43,378 nt of DNA from Parasphingorhabdus sp. (GTDB lineage Bacteria; Pseudomonadota; Alphaproteobacteria; Sphingomonadales; Sphingomonadaceae), in contig JAUCYS010000020.1 in NCBI GenBank assembly GCA_030373505.1, positions 1 through 43,378 of the forward strand, read 5' to 3'. Shown one piece after another: positions 35,246 through 42,812 of the stretch (its first letter is position 1; the number at the start of each line of letters is the position of its first letter). The notes under the pieces are model-generated. The model searched no databases. It saw nothing but the letters and a program-made list of their open reading frames with translations, and was not told the origin of the DNA. Position numbers and translations under genes: made by a program.

Positions 35246-37621
35246 CTACCCGATCTTGCGCTCCTGAAGGCTGTCCTCGGCATTTGACGGCCGGATAATA
35301 TGATCGAGACTGGGATATTTCGACGGCGGCCTGACGATCCGTCCCTCGATTTCATGCGCCGGAATCGCCTTGCTGAACAGATGCCCCTGCACCTGCTTGC
35401 ATCCGGCGCGCTTGACCTCAGCCAGCTGCTGCTCGCATTCGATGCCCTCGGCGGTCGTCACCATGCCGAGACTCGACGCCAGGTCGGCGACGGCCCGGAC
35501 GATCGCCTGACAGTCTTTCCGGCTGACAATCTCCTCCACGAAGCACCGGTCGATCTTGATCTTGTCGAACGGGAAGCCGCGCAGATAGTTGAGCGAGCTG
35601 TAGCCGGTGCCAAAATCGTCGAGCGCGAACCGCACGCCGAGCGAGCGGATCTTGTTCAACAGGTCGATATTGGCATGGTCCTGGCTCAGGATGACATTTT
35701 CGGTGATTTCCATCTCCAGCCGATGCGCCTCCACGCCGGCCGCGGCCAGACCGTGAATGATCGTGGGCAACAGGTTGGGACTGCCCATCTGTGCCGGTGA
35801 CAGGTTGACCGCAACGCTCAGATGGTGCGGCCAGTTTCTCAGCTCCTGCAGCGCTGTCCGGATCACCCATTCGCCCAGCTGGACGATCGTGCCGGTCGTC
35901 TCGGCCACCGCGATAAACTCGTTCGGCAGGATGATGCCCTTGGTCGGATGATTCCAGCGGACCAGCGCTTCATAGCCGATCGTCTCCTCGGTCTCGATAT
36001 CGATCAGCGGCTGGTAGAGCAGTTCAAATTGCTTGCACTTGAGCGCCGTCTGCAGGTCCAGCTCCATCGCCCTGCGGTCCTGCAGCGCTTGCAGCATCTC
36101 GGGCCGGAACACCGTCAGCTGCCCGCGCCCGTTTTCCTTGGACCGGTACAGCGCGATATCGGCGCGCTGCAGAAGATCCTCGGCGGTATCGCGCGGGTCG
36201 CGGGACAGCGCGATGCCGATGCTGATGCCGATCGAGACATTGTGCCCGTCGACACTCAACGGCGCACAGACCTTGCTAGCAATGTCCCTGCTGAGATCAG
36301 CGACATTCTGCCCTGCCGCGACCGCCCGCAGGCAGACCGCGAACTCGTCGCCGCTCAGCCGCGAGGCAATGTCCCCGACCCCGATCGCTTCTTTCAGCCG
36401 GCTGCCGACCGCCTGCAGCACGCGGTCCCCGGCGCTGTGCCCCATCGTGTCGTTGATCGCCTTGAACCGGTCGACATCTACATAAAGCAGGGCCAGGCTT
36501 TCTCCGTCGTCGAGCCGCGTCAGCGCGCGCTCCATCGAGCGGTTGAACGAGGCGCGGTTGGGCAGACCGGTCAGATTGTCATAATGGGCCAGCCGGTCGA
36601 TCTGGTCGTTCGCCGCCTTTTCGCTGGTGATATCGGTCGCCGCTCCGCGCAGCGCCTTCGCCGCCCTGCTCGTGGCGGTCATCGTCCGGCAGGAAATCCG
36701 CCACCAATGGTCTTCGCCCCGCACCTTGATCGGCAGCTCCAGATCGCGCACCGGCCGGCCCTCGCCGATCATCCGCAGCAGCAGCTGGCGGGCCTCGCCC
36801 TCGCCGAACAGATCGGTGATCGGGGTGCCGTTGAGATCGTCGATCGTCCGCCCCGCGGCGGTCGCGAACCGCTCCGACGCGCGGACGATGCGGTTGCTGC
36901 TGTCGGTTTCCCACAGCCAGTCGGCGCTCTGCTCGGCATAGTCGTTGAGCAGCAGCTTGACCGTTTCGGCCGCCTCTTTCTGCTGCGCGGCATAGATATG
37001 GCGCTTGACGAAATTGAAGAAGCACATGCGGTAGATCGAGTCGAGCGCGGCGGCAAAGAACAGCAGCAGCGCCACCGGCTCCAGCCCGCCAATCCCCTCG
37101 ACCGCGAAAAAGCTGATCGCCAGCGACAGCGTCAGCACGCCGATCGCGCAGGTCTGCGCGCGCGGGATGCTGCCATAGGTAAAACCGCCGACGACGATGC
37201 TGCCGAGCGCCAGGATCACGCTGGCCGGGCTGAACGGAATCTGGCCGAACGCCAGCGGAAAGGTAATGCACAGGCTGATCGCAAGGCTGACGATGACACT
37301 TTCCGCGCACAGCATGCGCAGCGAGGCGTCAAAATGGGCGTAATCGAAGGACCGGTGCTTCTGCCGGTGGAAATTGCGCACCGAGATAAAGGCGACCACG
37401 GCCAGGCCGAACAGGCCGGCGGCGAGAAACGGCGTGCTGGCATGGAGATAGAGATTGACGATCATATAGAGCGACACCGGGATCATGATCGTCGCGACAA
37501 TCCGGGCCACTTCGCCGATCAGCCGCAGTTGCTGCCGCGCCACCAGCTCGCGGACCTTCGGATCGCGGTCGGCGTTGAACCGCCAGAATTCCTGGTGAAT
37601 TTCGATCATCCTGCTGAGCAT
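35246..37621 (-). CDS. Membrane-bound PAS-GGDEF-EAL c-di-GMP turnover protein
   Basis: 791 residues from ATG 37621 (MLSRMIEIHQEFWRF); the frame is open back to 38227 but that stretch overlaps the opposite-strand DUF3592-like gene. About six N-terminal helices (residues 40-225), a PAS domain (about 240-350, SADWLWETDSSNRIVRASERF), a GGDEF domain with the variant RLSGDEFAV (Ser for the first Gly; commonly still active) and an intact EAL domain (YEALVRWNHP). No RxxD inhibitory site is visible before SGDEF. It can in principle both make and break c-di-GMP. Ends at 35246 with the IRPPSKYPSLDHIIRPS tail. Confidence 0.9.
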   Translation of the reverse strand: MLSRMIEIHQEFWRFNADRDPKVRELVARQQLRLIGEVARIVATIMIPVSLYMIVNLYLHASTPFLAAGLFGLAVVAFISVRNFHRQKHRSFDYAHFDASLRMLCAESVIVSLAISLCITFPLAFGQIPFSPASVILALGSIVVGGFTYGSIPRAQTCAIGVLTLSLAISFFAVEGIGGLEPVALLLFFAAALDSIYRMCFFNFVKRHIYAAQQKEAAETVKLLLNDYAEQSADWLWETDSSNRIVRASERFATAAGRTIDDLNGTPITDLFGEGEARQLLLRMIGEGRPVRDLELPIKVRGEDHWWRISCRTMTATSRAAKALRGAATDITSEKAANDQIDRLAHYDNLTGLPNRASFNRSMERALTRLDDGESLALLYVDVDRFKAINDTMGHSAGDRVLQAVGSRLKEAIGVGDIASRLSGDEFAVCLRAVAAGQNVADLSRDIASKVCAPLSVDGHNVSIGISIGIALSRDPRDTAEDLLQRADIALYRSKENGRGQLTVFRPEMLQALQDRRAMELDLQTALKCKQFELLYQPLIDIETEETIGYEALVRWNHPTKGIILPNEFIAVAETTGTIVQLGEWVIRTALQELRNWPHHLSVAVNLSPAQMGSPNLLPTIIHGLAAAGVEAHRLEMEITENVILSQDHANIDLLNKIRSLGVRFALDDFGTGYSSLNYLRGFPFDKIKIDRCFVEEIVSRKDCQAIVRAVADLASSLGMVTTAEGIECEQQLAEVKRAGCKQVQGHLFSKAIPAHEIEGRIVRPPSKYPSLDHIIRPSNAEDSLQERKIG

Positions 37622-37810
37622 CAGATTCGCGGCCTCGAATTCACTTCGTCTTCTCCAGATTACGGCACCAAATGCTCTACCCCCGTCCGCGCGATTTCGA
37701 CCGCGCGAGCGGGGGGAGCATTGCCTATAGGAGATAATAGTTAAGGGAATTTCCGGTCCGCTGCACAGCGCCGGAGCAAGGCTCTTAACAGCCCCGCAAA
37801 AGCGTGATAG

Positions 37811-38206
37811 CGCCCGCCCATCGAAACGATTTTCCTCTCGATCGGCCTCGCCCTCGCCGGCGCCGGCCTCGCGTATCTGCTGCGCAGCGACCTGCCGTTC
37901 ATCCGCAGCGAGACCCGCCATGTGCCGGCCCAGATCGTCCGCCACCAGATCACTCGCCGCGGCGGTGCCACCTTGTACAGCGCGATCCTGCTGGTCCCCG
38001 ACGAGCGCGGCGGCTTTATCGAGGTCCGCGATCCGCTGACTACGCCCTTCCCGACCCCGGTAATCGGCGAGCGCCTGACCGTGGTCCACCCCGCTGGCTT
38101 TCCCAGCCTGGCGCGGATTCCCTATCCTTGGTTCCGCGGCGGGGTCTATGCGGTGCTGGGCTACGTCCTGGTCGCAACCGTGCTGGAGCTGACCGGCTTG
38201 GGCTAA
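37811..38206 (+). pseudogene. DUF3592-like two-helix protein with no evident start codon
   Basis: Reading in one frame from the stop at 37808, the protein runs ETIFLSIGLALAGAGLAYLL (helix 1) ... RHVPAQIVRHQITRRGG ... GGFIEVRDPLTTPFPT ... FRGGVYAVLGYVLVATVLEL (helix 2), the DUF3592-type layout of two helices around an external domain. Yet codons before the helix are CGC CCG CCC ATC GAA ACG with no ATG, GTG or TTG; the next usable start is GTG 37922, which would delete helix 1. Either ATC replaces an original ATG, or the start is non-canonical, or the gene is dead. A shorter protein from GTG 37922 has 94 residues. Confidence 0.6.
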
Positions 38207-38246
38207 AGCCTTGGCAGCACGCCACAAAAGCGGCTAGTCTTCGCCG

Positions 38247-38870
38247 ATGACGGCACAGCACGGCATCCCGATCACCCGCAACCCGGCAAGCCCGGCCAAG
38301 GCCGCCGCGATCCGCGCCGCCGTCGCCGCCACCACCCGCGGCCCCGGCGGCGACTCGTCCCGTCTCGCCGCCGCCGAGGATGCCGAGCGGTTCCACGAAT
38401 TTCTCGCAGACCCGCGCATCCACGCGCCGATCTACACCCTGCCCCGCCCGCTGACGGTGGAGATGGTGCGCGCCTTTATCGCCGACCACCGGGCGCAGCG
38501 CGACGAGGGCAGCGGCCTGCTGTTTCTCAATTTCGACGAGGCCGGCCGGATCAGCGGCTACAGCGATCTGTGCCTCTGGCCGCAATGGGCGGCCGGCGAG
38601 CTCGGCGGCGCGATCCACCCCGACCGCCAGGGCCAGCGCCGCGGCAGCACCGGCGCGCGAGAGAGCTTTGCCTGGATGTTCGACCATCTCGGCCTAGACC
38701 TGCTCTGCGAAACCGCCGCCCCCGACAATATCCGCACCATCCAGATGCTCGACCATCTCGGCTTCCGCCGGATGGGTGAGATCACCAGCCAGCGCCCGGA
38801 CGGAACGCCCCGGCCATCGCTGGTGTGGGAGATCGGGCGGGCGGAATGGGAGGAGAGGCACGGGGCCTAA
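38247..38870 (+). CDS. GNAT-family N-acetyltransferase
   Basis: 207 residues, RimJ/RimL-like GNAT: ERFHEFLADPRIHAPIYTLP, GGAIHPDRQGQRRGSTGARE (acetyl-CoA loop, QxxGxG-like) and APDNIRTIQMLDHLGFRRMGE (the NxxSxxxxxxxGF motif). Runs of Pro/Ala (about 13-45) precede the domain. Substrate unknown. No clear AGGAG; the start ATG 38247 follows the previous gene by 40 bp. Confidence 0.85.
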   Translation: MTAQHGIPITRNPASPAKAAAIRAAVAATTRGPGGDSSRLAAAEDAERFHEFLADPRIHAPIYTLPRPLTVEMVRAFIADHRAQRDEGSGLLFLNFDEAGRISGYSDLCLWPQWAAGELGGAIHPDRQGQRRGSTGARESFAWMFDHLGLDLLCETAAPDNIRTIQMLDHLGFRRMGEITSQRPDGTPRPSLVWEIGRAEWEERHGA

Positions 38871-39040
38871 GCCCTTCTCCCGTGAGGGAGAAGGATACGA
38901 AGCCTTGCCGCCGAAGCGTCAGCGCAGGCGGCTAGGCGCAGTTGGATGAGGGTGTTCTGCGGAAGGCACGGATTCCCTATCTGTGGTTCCGCGGTGGGGC
39001 CTATGCGATGCTTGACTATGCGTTTGTGAGTCGGTCACGC
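38871..39040. repeat. Palindrome and decayed gene-end duplication at the island border
   Basis: A perfect 9-bp hairpin (CCTTCTCCC 38873-38881, loop GTGA, GGGAGAAGG 38886-38894) continues as a REP-type unit up to about 38952. From 38966 to about 39020 the sequence repeats the 3' part of the DUF3592-like gene (38113-38167) with scattered substitutions, e.g. GGATTCCCTATC, TGGTTCCGCGG and CTATGCG in both. It is non-coding here, so a partial copy left by duplication or recombination. Confidence 0.75.
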
Positions 39041-39095
39041 GGATGAGGTAAGTGGTCCGCTCCCCTTCTCCTGTGGTGAAGAACGAGGGGGACGC

Positions 39096-40796
39096 TCAGA
39101 ATCTTTTAATTGCCGCCGCATCCAGCCGGTCGAGCAGAGGTAAAAATTTATCAAAGGAGACATTCTCACGGTTTGGCCAAATGACTCGTTCAGCGAACCA
39201 AGTTTTACCGTACTCCGTCTCGCTCACACCCTTGTTTTCTGAATTAAATTTTTTGGTGCCAAGTTTGGTATCAAGTAACTTCTTCGAAAAATAATCTTCG
39301 ATCTTACATTCATTTTTCCCAGTGGGATTGGGTGTAAGGATTAGAATCACATTTCCAAATAAATGAAAATGGTCATCCTTTCGATTTATTTTCTTACCTT
39401 TGCTGTCCTTCCAATTCAAAAAACCCTTCGCACCGCTATCATTGTCTATCAAGCATATAACGGGTCTTTGGTTTTTAATATCGCAAAATTCGCCTTGGGT
39501 TCTCTTGTATCTCGAGAGAAATTCCATCAACTGACTGGTTCCTCCTGTGAGCGAAAGAAGCCTTTTTAAGGTGGCGGTATATCTTACAAATCTAACCTTA
39601 TAGATATACCGCGATTGCTTTTTCTCAATCAAATTGGGGTATTGTTTATATTTTTTTTGCAAGGCAGCCTTGAGATATATCAAATCGGTTTTGCCCTCAC
39701 AAAGGATTACTGGCTTTTCCGAAAAATGAAAGTCCACGAACAGCAACAGGTCACGGTAATCTTTTTCGTAAGCTGACAACTCGGAAGGTATAGGATTTTG
39801 TTTGGACCATTGAGATGATTTAACGTTGTGAAGGTGACTAAATTTTCCTTTGATATGATCTCTGGTTCCATCTTCCTTTTTTTTCTTTATTCTCCCGTTG
39901 GACGTTCTCTCATATCGTAAGTGGTAATAATATCCTTTATTTTTGAAATTATGAGACATTGCCCTTATCTCACGGTAATATTCGCTTGGAGTATTAACTT
40001 TCTGATTCACTACAAGACCGGTCACATCTTGTCTTGATTGCCGATATTGCATTCTAGTTTTCAGCGGATTGATTTCAAATCCCGAAGAGACTATTTCCTT
40101 TTTTAATTTCTTGCCAACATGCCATTCGCTTGAAAATAGGCCCTTTCGAGCAATCTGCCGAGGAAATCTCCTGTCGGACGTCGATAGTGACAGATCATCA
40201 GCATAACGACTGTAAGTGCAACCATGAATCGATGCCAATTTCGCTAAGCGAATATCCAAAATATGAGTGATAAGGTTGGAAACAATGGGCGACGTTGGAG
40301 CACCTTGTGGTAATCTACCTTTGTAACAGCAAATTTGTGCGATGGTGAGGGCCACTTCATAATTTAGGCAAAAGTTTCTGTTCTTTTGGAAAAACCCTAA
40401 AATACGGCCCAGATTTATTGCATGGAAAAAGTCAGCTAAATCCAAATTAAAGACAAATCTCCGATTTCTATGGTTTTTTGCATTGGTAATAATCGATTTT
40501 TTTCGTCTGAATCCGTGGTGGATCGAACCCGTCTGACCTGCTTCTGCATCGATATCCGATAAAGCGTCTTGCAGCAATTTTGACAATCGTTTTTGCAGAA
40601 GCTTTAGTTCAGGGATTGGCGCTTCAATTGTTCTCTTGCCGCCAGAACGCTTTGCAAGCTTGAAGGATTTGTATTTCGCATCGGAAGGTATTTGGTAGAC
40701 TATATATGCCAAAGTTTTTGGTTTATAGCCGAGCAATTTTGCTAAATCTGCCCGGGAACTGCATTCACGAAGGAGTTGTATTTTCGTTTTGCTCAT
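39096..40796 (-). CDS. Retron reverse transcriptase with fused TOPRIM domain
   Basis: 566 residues, strikingly A/T-rich compared with all neighbours. RT domain (about 40-290) with the retron hallmarks NAKNH (105-109, NAxxH), catalytic Asp119 in FNLDLADFF, QICCYKGRLPQGAPTSP, RYADDLSLS (Asp200, Asp201) and VTGL (258-261). The C-terminal part (about 360-520) is a TOPRIM nuclease-type domain: CEGKTDLIYL (Glu367, Asp371), CLIDNDSGAKG (Asp451, Asp453) and CKIEDYF. RT-TOPRIM fusion is the build of retron Ec67/Eco2, about the same length. In that system RT makes msDNA and the TOPRIM part is the toxic effector against phage. The msr-msd RNA lies directly upstream. Start ATG 40796 sits 3 nt after the a2 repeat. 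Confidence 0.92.
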   Translation of the reverse strand: MSKTKIQLLRECSSRADLAKLLGYKPKTLAYIVYQIPSDAKYKSFKLAKRSGGKRTIEAPIPELKLLQKRLSKLLQDALSDIDAEAGQTGSIHHGFRRKKSIITNAKNHRNRRFVFNLDLADFFHAINLGRILGFFQKNRNFCLNYEVALTIAQICCYKGRLPQGAPTSPIVSNLITHILDIRLAKLASIHGCTYSRYADDLSLSTSDRRFPRQIARKGLFSSEWHVGKKLKKEIVSSGFEINPLKTRMQYRQSRQDVTGLVVNQKVNTPSEYYREIRAMSHNFKNKGYYYHLRYERTSNGRIKKKKEDGTRDHIKGKFSHLHNVKSSQWSKQNPIPSELSAYEKDYRDLLLFVDFHFSEKPVILCEGKTDLIYLKAALQKKYKQYPNLIEKKQSRYIYKVRFVRYTATLKRLLSLTGGTSQLMEFLSRYKRTQGEFCDIKNQRPVICLIDNDSGAKGFLNWKDSKGKKINRKDDHFHLFGNVILILTPNPTGKNECKIEDYFSKKLLDTKLGTKKFNSENKGVSETEYGKTWFAERVIWPNRENVSFDKFLPLLDRLDAAAIKRF

Positions 40797-40799
40797 TGT

Positions 40800-40926
40800 G
40801 AACCTGCGGACACTCTTACGCGATGAACATCACATAGATATTGCATAGGATTAACGATAGGGGCAATTCCCTCTCACATTCTTTTCACGTGCAGCGAAAC
40901 GCCGCAAAAAATCTGTCCGCAGGCTC
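40800..40926 (-). ncRNA. Retron msr-msd RNA
   Basis: Transcribed leftwards. Inverted repeat a1 (40926-40914, GAGCCTGCGGACA) pairs with a2 (40812-40800, TGTCCGCAGGTTC): 13 bp with one G-U. G40913 follows a1 directly, the place of the branching guanosine in Ec67. Hairpin 1 TGCGGCG/CGCTGCA (40906-40890), hairpin 2 GAGAGGG/CCCTATC with loop AATTGC (plus strand 40855-40874), and hairpin 3 GTGAT/ATCGC (about 40831-40818) fill the interior. By analogy with Ec67, the reverse-transcribed part would be about 65 nt (plus-strand 40813-40878). I recall Ec67 RNA as having the same order and similar GGAATxGCC and GAGTG pieces; that comparison is from memory. Confidence 0.82.
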
Positions 40927-40933
40927 TACATGC

Positions 40934-40962
40934 ATTTTGTCTATTAGTTTATTAACCGTCAA
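40934..40962 (-). promoter_or_regulatory. Promoter of the retron RNA and RT
   Basis: Minus strand: TTGACG (40962-40957), 17-bp spacer, CAAAAT (40939-40934; four of six consensus bases). Predicted start at 40927-40926, the very first base of the a1 stem. Strong positional support for the RNA call; strength unmeasured. Confidence 0.7.
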
Positions 40963-41218
40963 GCTAGTTTTGAATTATTATCTAGTCAGGCTCTTCCATC
41001 TTTCGATTACCTATGATTTTGTTTTATTAAATTTTGCCACATGTAATCCACCGATGATAACTGGAACGCCACTTCGGACAGATTTCGTGCATTTATGGTT
41101 CATCTCCCTCTTTCCTACACCTCACCAAATATGCTATATTACCTCAATTCAACAAACCATACCGGTCCGTCCGCACCCTGTGCCGCGATCGGGAGGGTCT
41201 CTTAGATGGAGGAAAATC
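40963..41218. other. A/T-rich spacer between retron promoter and truncated ORF
   Basis: No credible gene. Composition matches the RT gene. An 11-bp piece of the a1-branch junction, CGGACAGATTT, recurs inverted at 41075-41085. From about 41160 the sequence changes to G+C-rich (GTCCGTCCGCACCCTGTGCC) and carries the leader of the truncated ORF. Confidence 0.6.
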
Positions 41219-41368
41219 ATGACCTATCAGGATGAATTTGCGCGACGTCTGGGCAATGCGCGCGCTGCGGCAACGGAGATGATACGGCGGAGAGTCGTCA
41301 TCCTGAACTTGTTTCAGGACCCCGCTCGGCCGAACCGGCAGATGGGGGGAAGACGGACGAGATCCTGA
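41219..41368 (+). pseudogene. Truncated ORF of unknown function, C-terminus replaced by a repeat
   Basis: 49 codons: MTYQDEFARRLGNARAAATE then MIRRRVVILNLFQDPA. It has an excellent ribosome site (GGAGG, seven bases before ATG), so it was once an expressed gene. After about codon 25 the sequence is the dispersed palindrome (41298-41384), whose translation gives the familiar VILNLFQDP run. The original family is not recognisable from the remaining 24 residues. Confidence 0.6.
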
Positions 41369-41384
41369 AACGAGTTCAGGATGA
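41298..41384. repeat. 22-bp inverted repeat element (TCATCCTGAAC type)
   Basis: Left arm 41298-41319 starts TCATCCTGAACT and ends TTTCAGGA; right arm 41363-41384 is its inverse with one mismatch. The 43-bp spacer is G+C-rich. This palindrome type is widely scattered between genes in sphingomonad genomes (recalled, not searched). Confidence 0.82.
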
Positions 41385-41446
41385 GAGTATCTAACTAAAG
41401 TTCTATGATTAAACAATAAAAAGATGTATAAGTATCCACACAGAGC

Positions 41447-41505
41447 CTGCACAGATACGGCAAATCAATGACTTAGCCCGCCGATCTGCACGGATTCTGC
41501 ACAGT
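41447..41505. repeat. CTGCACRG repeats before the integrase start
   Basis: CTGCACAG or CTGCACGG occurs three times (about 41447, 41487 and 41497) in the 60 bp before the integrase gene. Possible arm-type binding sites of the recombinase or part of an attachment site; no matching copy found at the left side. Confidence 0.4.
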
Positions 41506-41510
41506 GGAGC

Positions 41511-42812
41511 ATGGCGATGGCGTTTATCACCGATAAGGAAGAACTCAAAACTGGACTTATAATCTTCCGGCGAGGCGATGTGACGCATAGCAATTTCTAC
41601 TGTCGGATAAAGCTACCAAAGGACGACCGCTACAAAACCATTGCATTGGGGACGCCCGACCGGGATGCCGCGCGCGACCGCGCATTTGACCACGACGCCG
41701 ATGTGCGCTTTCGGCTCAAACATGATGTGCCGGTATTCAACCGGCCCTTTCGGCAAGTCGCAGAGGAATTTCTCGCCGTTCAGCAGCGCCGCGCTGATAC
41801 AGGCGAGATTTCCCAAGCGCGCGTCAAAAATCTCAAAAATGTGCTGCTTGGCGCGCTTGACCGCTATGTCGGCAGCACACAGATTCATTTGGTCGGACAA
41901 GATCGCTGGGCAGCCTATCCGACTTGGCGACGCGAAAATGGTAAGGGACGGCATCGCGCACAGATCAGCGATTCCACCATCGACTTTGAAATGGCCGCAT
42001 TCAATGCGGCCATGAACTTTGCCATCCGCAAACGCTATGTTTCGGCAAACCAGCGTTTCGAGGGGAAACCCAAACTCAAAACCATGCGCCGTGATGAATT
42101 CACCCTGGAGGAATATCGCAAGCTGCATACTGCGGGGCGCGCTTGGATCAAGAAGGCAACAAATGCGCCCGGCACATGGTCGCGAACCATGTGCTACAAT
42201 TTCATGCTCATCATGTGTAACACAGGGATGCGCCCGCCAGAGGCCAAGAACCTGCGCTGGCGTGATATTATGCCCGCCAAGGATCGGGACGGGAAAGAGA
42301 TTGTCGTCCTGTATGTTCAGGGCAAGGGCAAATCACGCAAGCTGGTCGCGCCGAAAAGCGTTGGCGATTATCTCGACCGCATCCGCGCTATTTCGAAAGC
42401 TACCGGACGGGATGATGCGGTATTCACTACCATTAGCGGTAAACCAGCTAAATATCTGTTTGAGGATGCCGTCGAGAAGCTGCTGACTTCAGCGGGTGTC
42501 AAAATCGGACCGAACGGAACGCCCCGCTCAACCTATTGTTTCCGCCATACCTATGCCACCTTCCGCCTTAGCGAAGGTGTCGATGTTTATATTCTTGCAG
42601 AGCAGATGGGCACCTCGGTCAAGATGATCGAGCAGCATTATGGCCATGTGAACACGATTAAACATGCCGACCGCGTGTTGCAGGGTATGAGCGGATGGGA
42701 GCCGATGATGAACGATCCGGCAGTCGATGACGGAACATCTAGAGCGTCGGCAGGAGCAAAGGCGCGGCTAGCGGCAAAGCCCACTCGCCGTGGGCGAACA
42801 CCGCACCGATAG
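41511..42812 (+). CDS. Tyrosine-type site-specific recombinase (integrase)
   Basis: 433 residues. N-terminal arm-binding and core-binding regions (about 1-200), then the catalytic domain: Arg241 in NTGMRPPEAKNLRW, Lys in GKGKSRKL (about 277), Arg345-His346 in TYCFRHTYATF, and nucleophile Tyr377 in MIEQHYGHV. The first His of the HxxR motif is Tyr (Y342) and the later His/Trp is Thr (MGTSVKM); the MGTS form is normal in a subfamily of alphaproteobacterial integrases. ATG 41517 may be the real start (GGAG seven bases upstream). The C-terminus ends in a basic SRASAGAKARLAAKPTRRG tail. Likely mobilised the island; substrate attachment site unknown. Confidence 0.92.
   Translation: MAMAFITDKEELKTGLIIFRRGDVTHSNFYCRIKLPKDDRYKTIALGTPDRDAARDRAFDHDADVRFRLKHDVPVFNRPFRQVAEEFLAVQQRRADTGEISQARVKNLKNVLLGALDRYVGSTQIHLVGQDRWAAYPTWRRENGKGRHRAQISDSTIDFEMAAFNAAMNFAIRKRYVSANQRFEGKPKLKTMRRDEFTLEEYRKLHTAGRAWIKKATNAPGTWSRTMCYNFMLIMCNTGMRPPEAKNLRWRDIMPAKDRDGKEIVVLYVQGKGKSRKLVAPKSVGDYLDRIRAISKATGRDDAVFTTISGKPAKYLFEDAVEKLLTSAGVKIGPNGTPRSTYCFRHTYATFRLSEGVDVYILAEQMGTSVKMIEQHYGHVNTIKHADRVLQGMSGWEPMMNDPAVDDGTSRASAGAKARLAAKPTRRGRTPHR

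Noticed and set aside
35095..35355. 87-codon N-terminal extension of the second monooxygenase
   Set aside because: Family start is at the ATG just before the FAD motif with a good ribosome site; the extension is Arg/Ser-rich and unlike any monooxygenase.
35822..37744. 640-codon plus-strand frame
   Set aside because: Arg/Gln/Asp-rich shadow of the GGDEF-EAL gene with no recognisable domain.
37622..38227. N-terminal extension of the GGDEF-EAL protein to 993 residues
   Set aside because: The extra 202 residues overlap the opposite-strand DUF3592-like gene, are rich in Arg/Ala/Gln/Gly like a shadow frame, and have no membrane or sensor features.
38871..39095. tRNA gene serving as attachment site at the left border
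   Set aside because: No cloverleaf-like sequence or T-loop motif was found on either strand here.
39096..40796. Group II intron or diversity-generating retroelement as source of the RT
   Set aside because: NAxxH and VTG retron motifs, a TOPRIM fusion instead of maturase/HNH domains, and no template/variable repeat pair or intron-type RNA seen near it.
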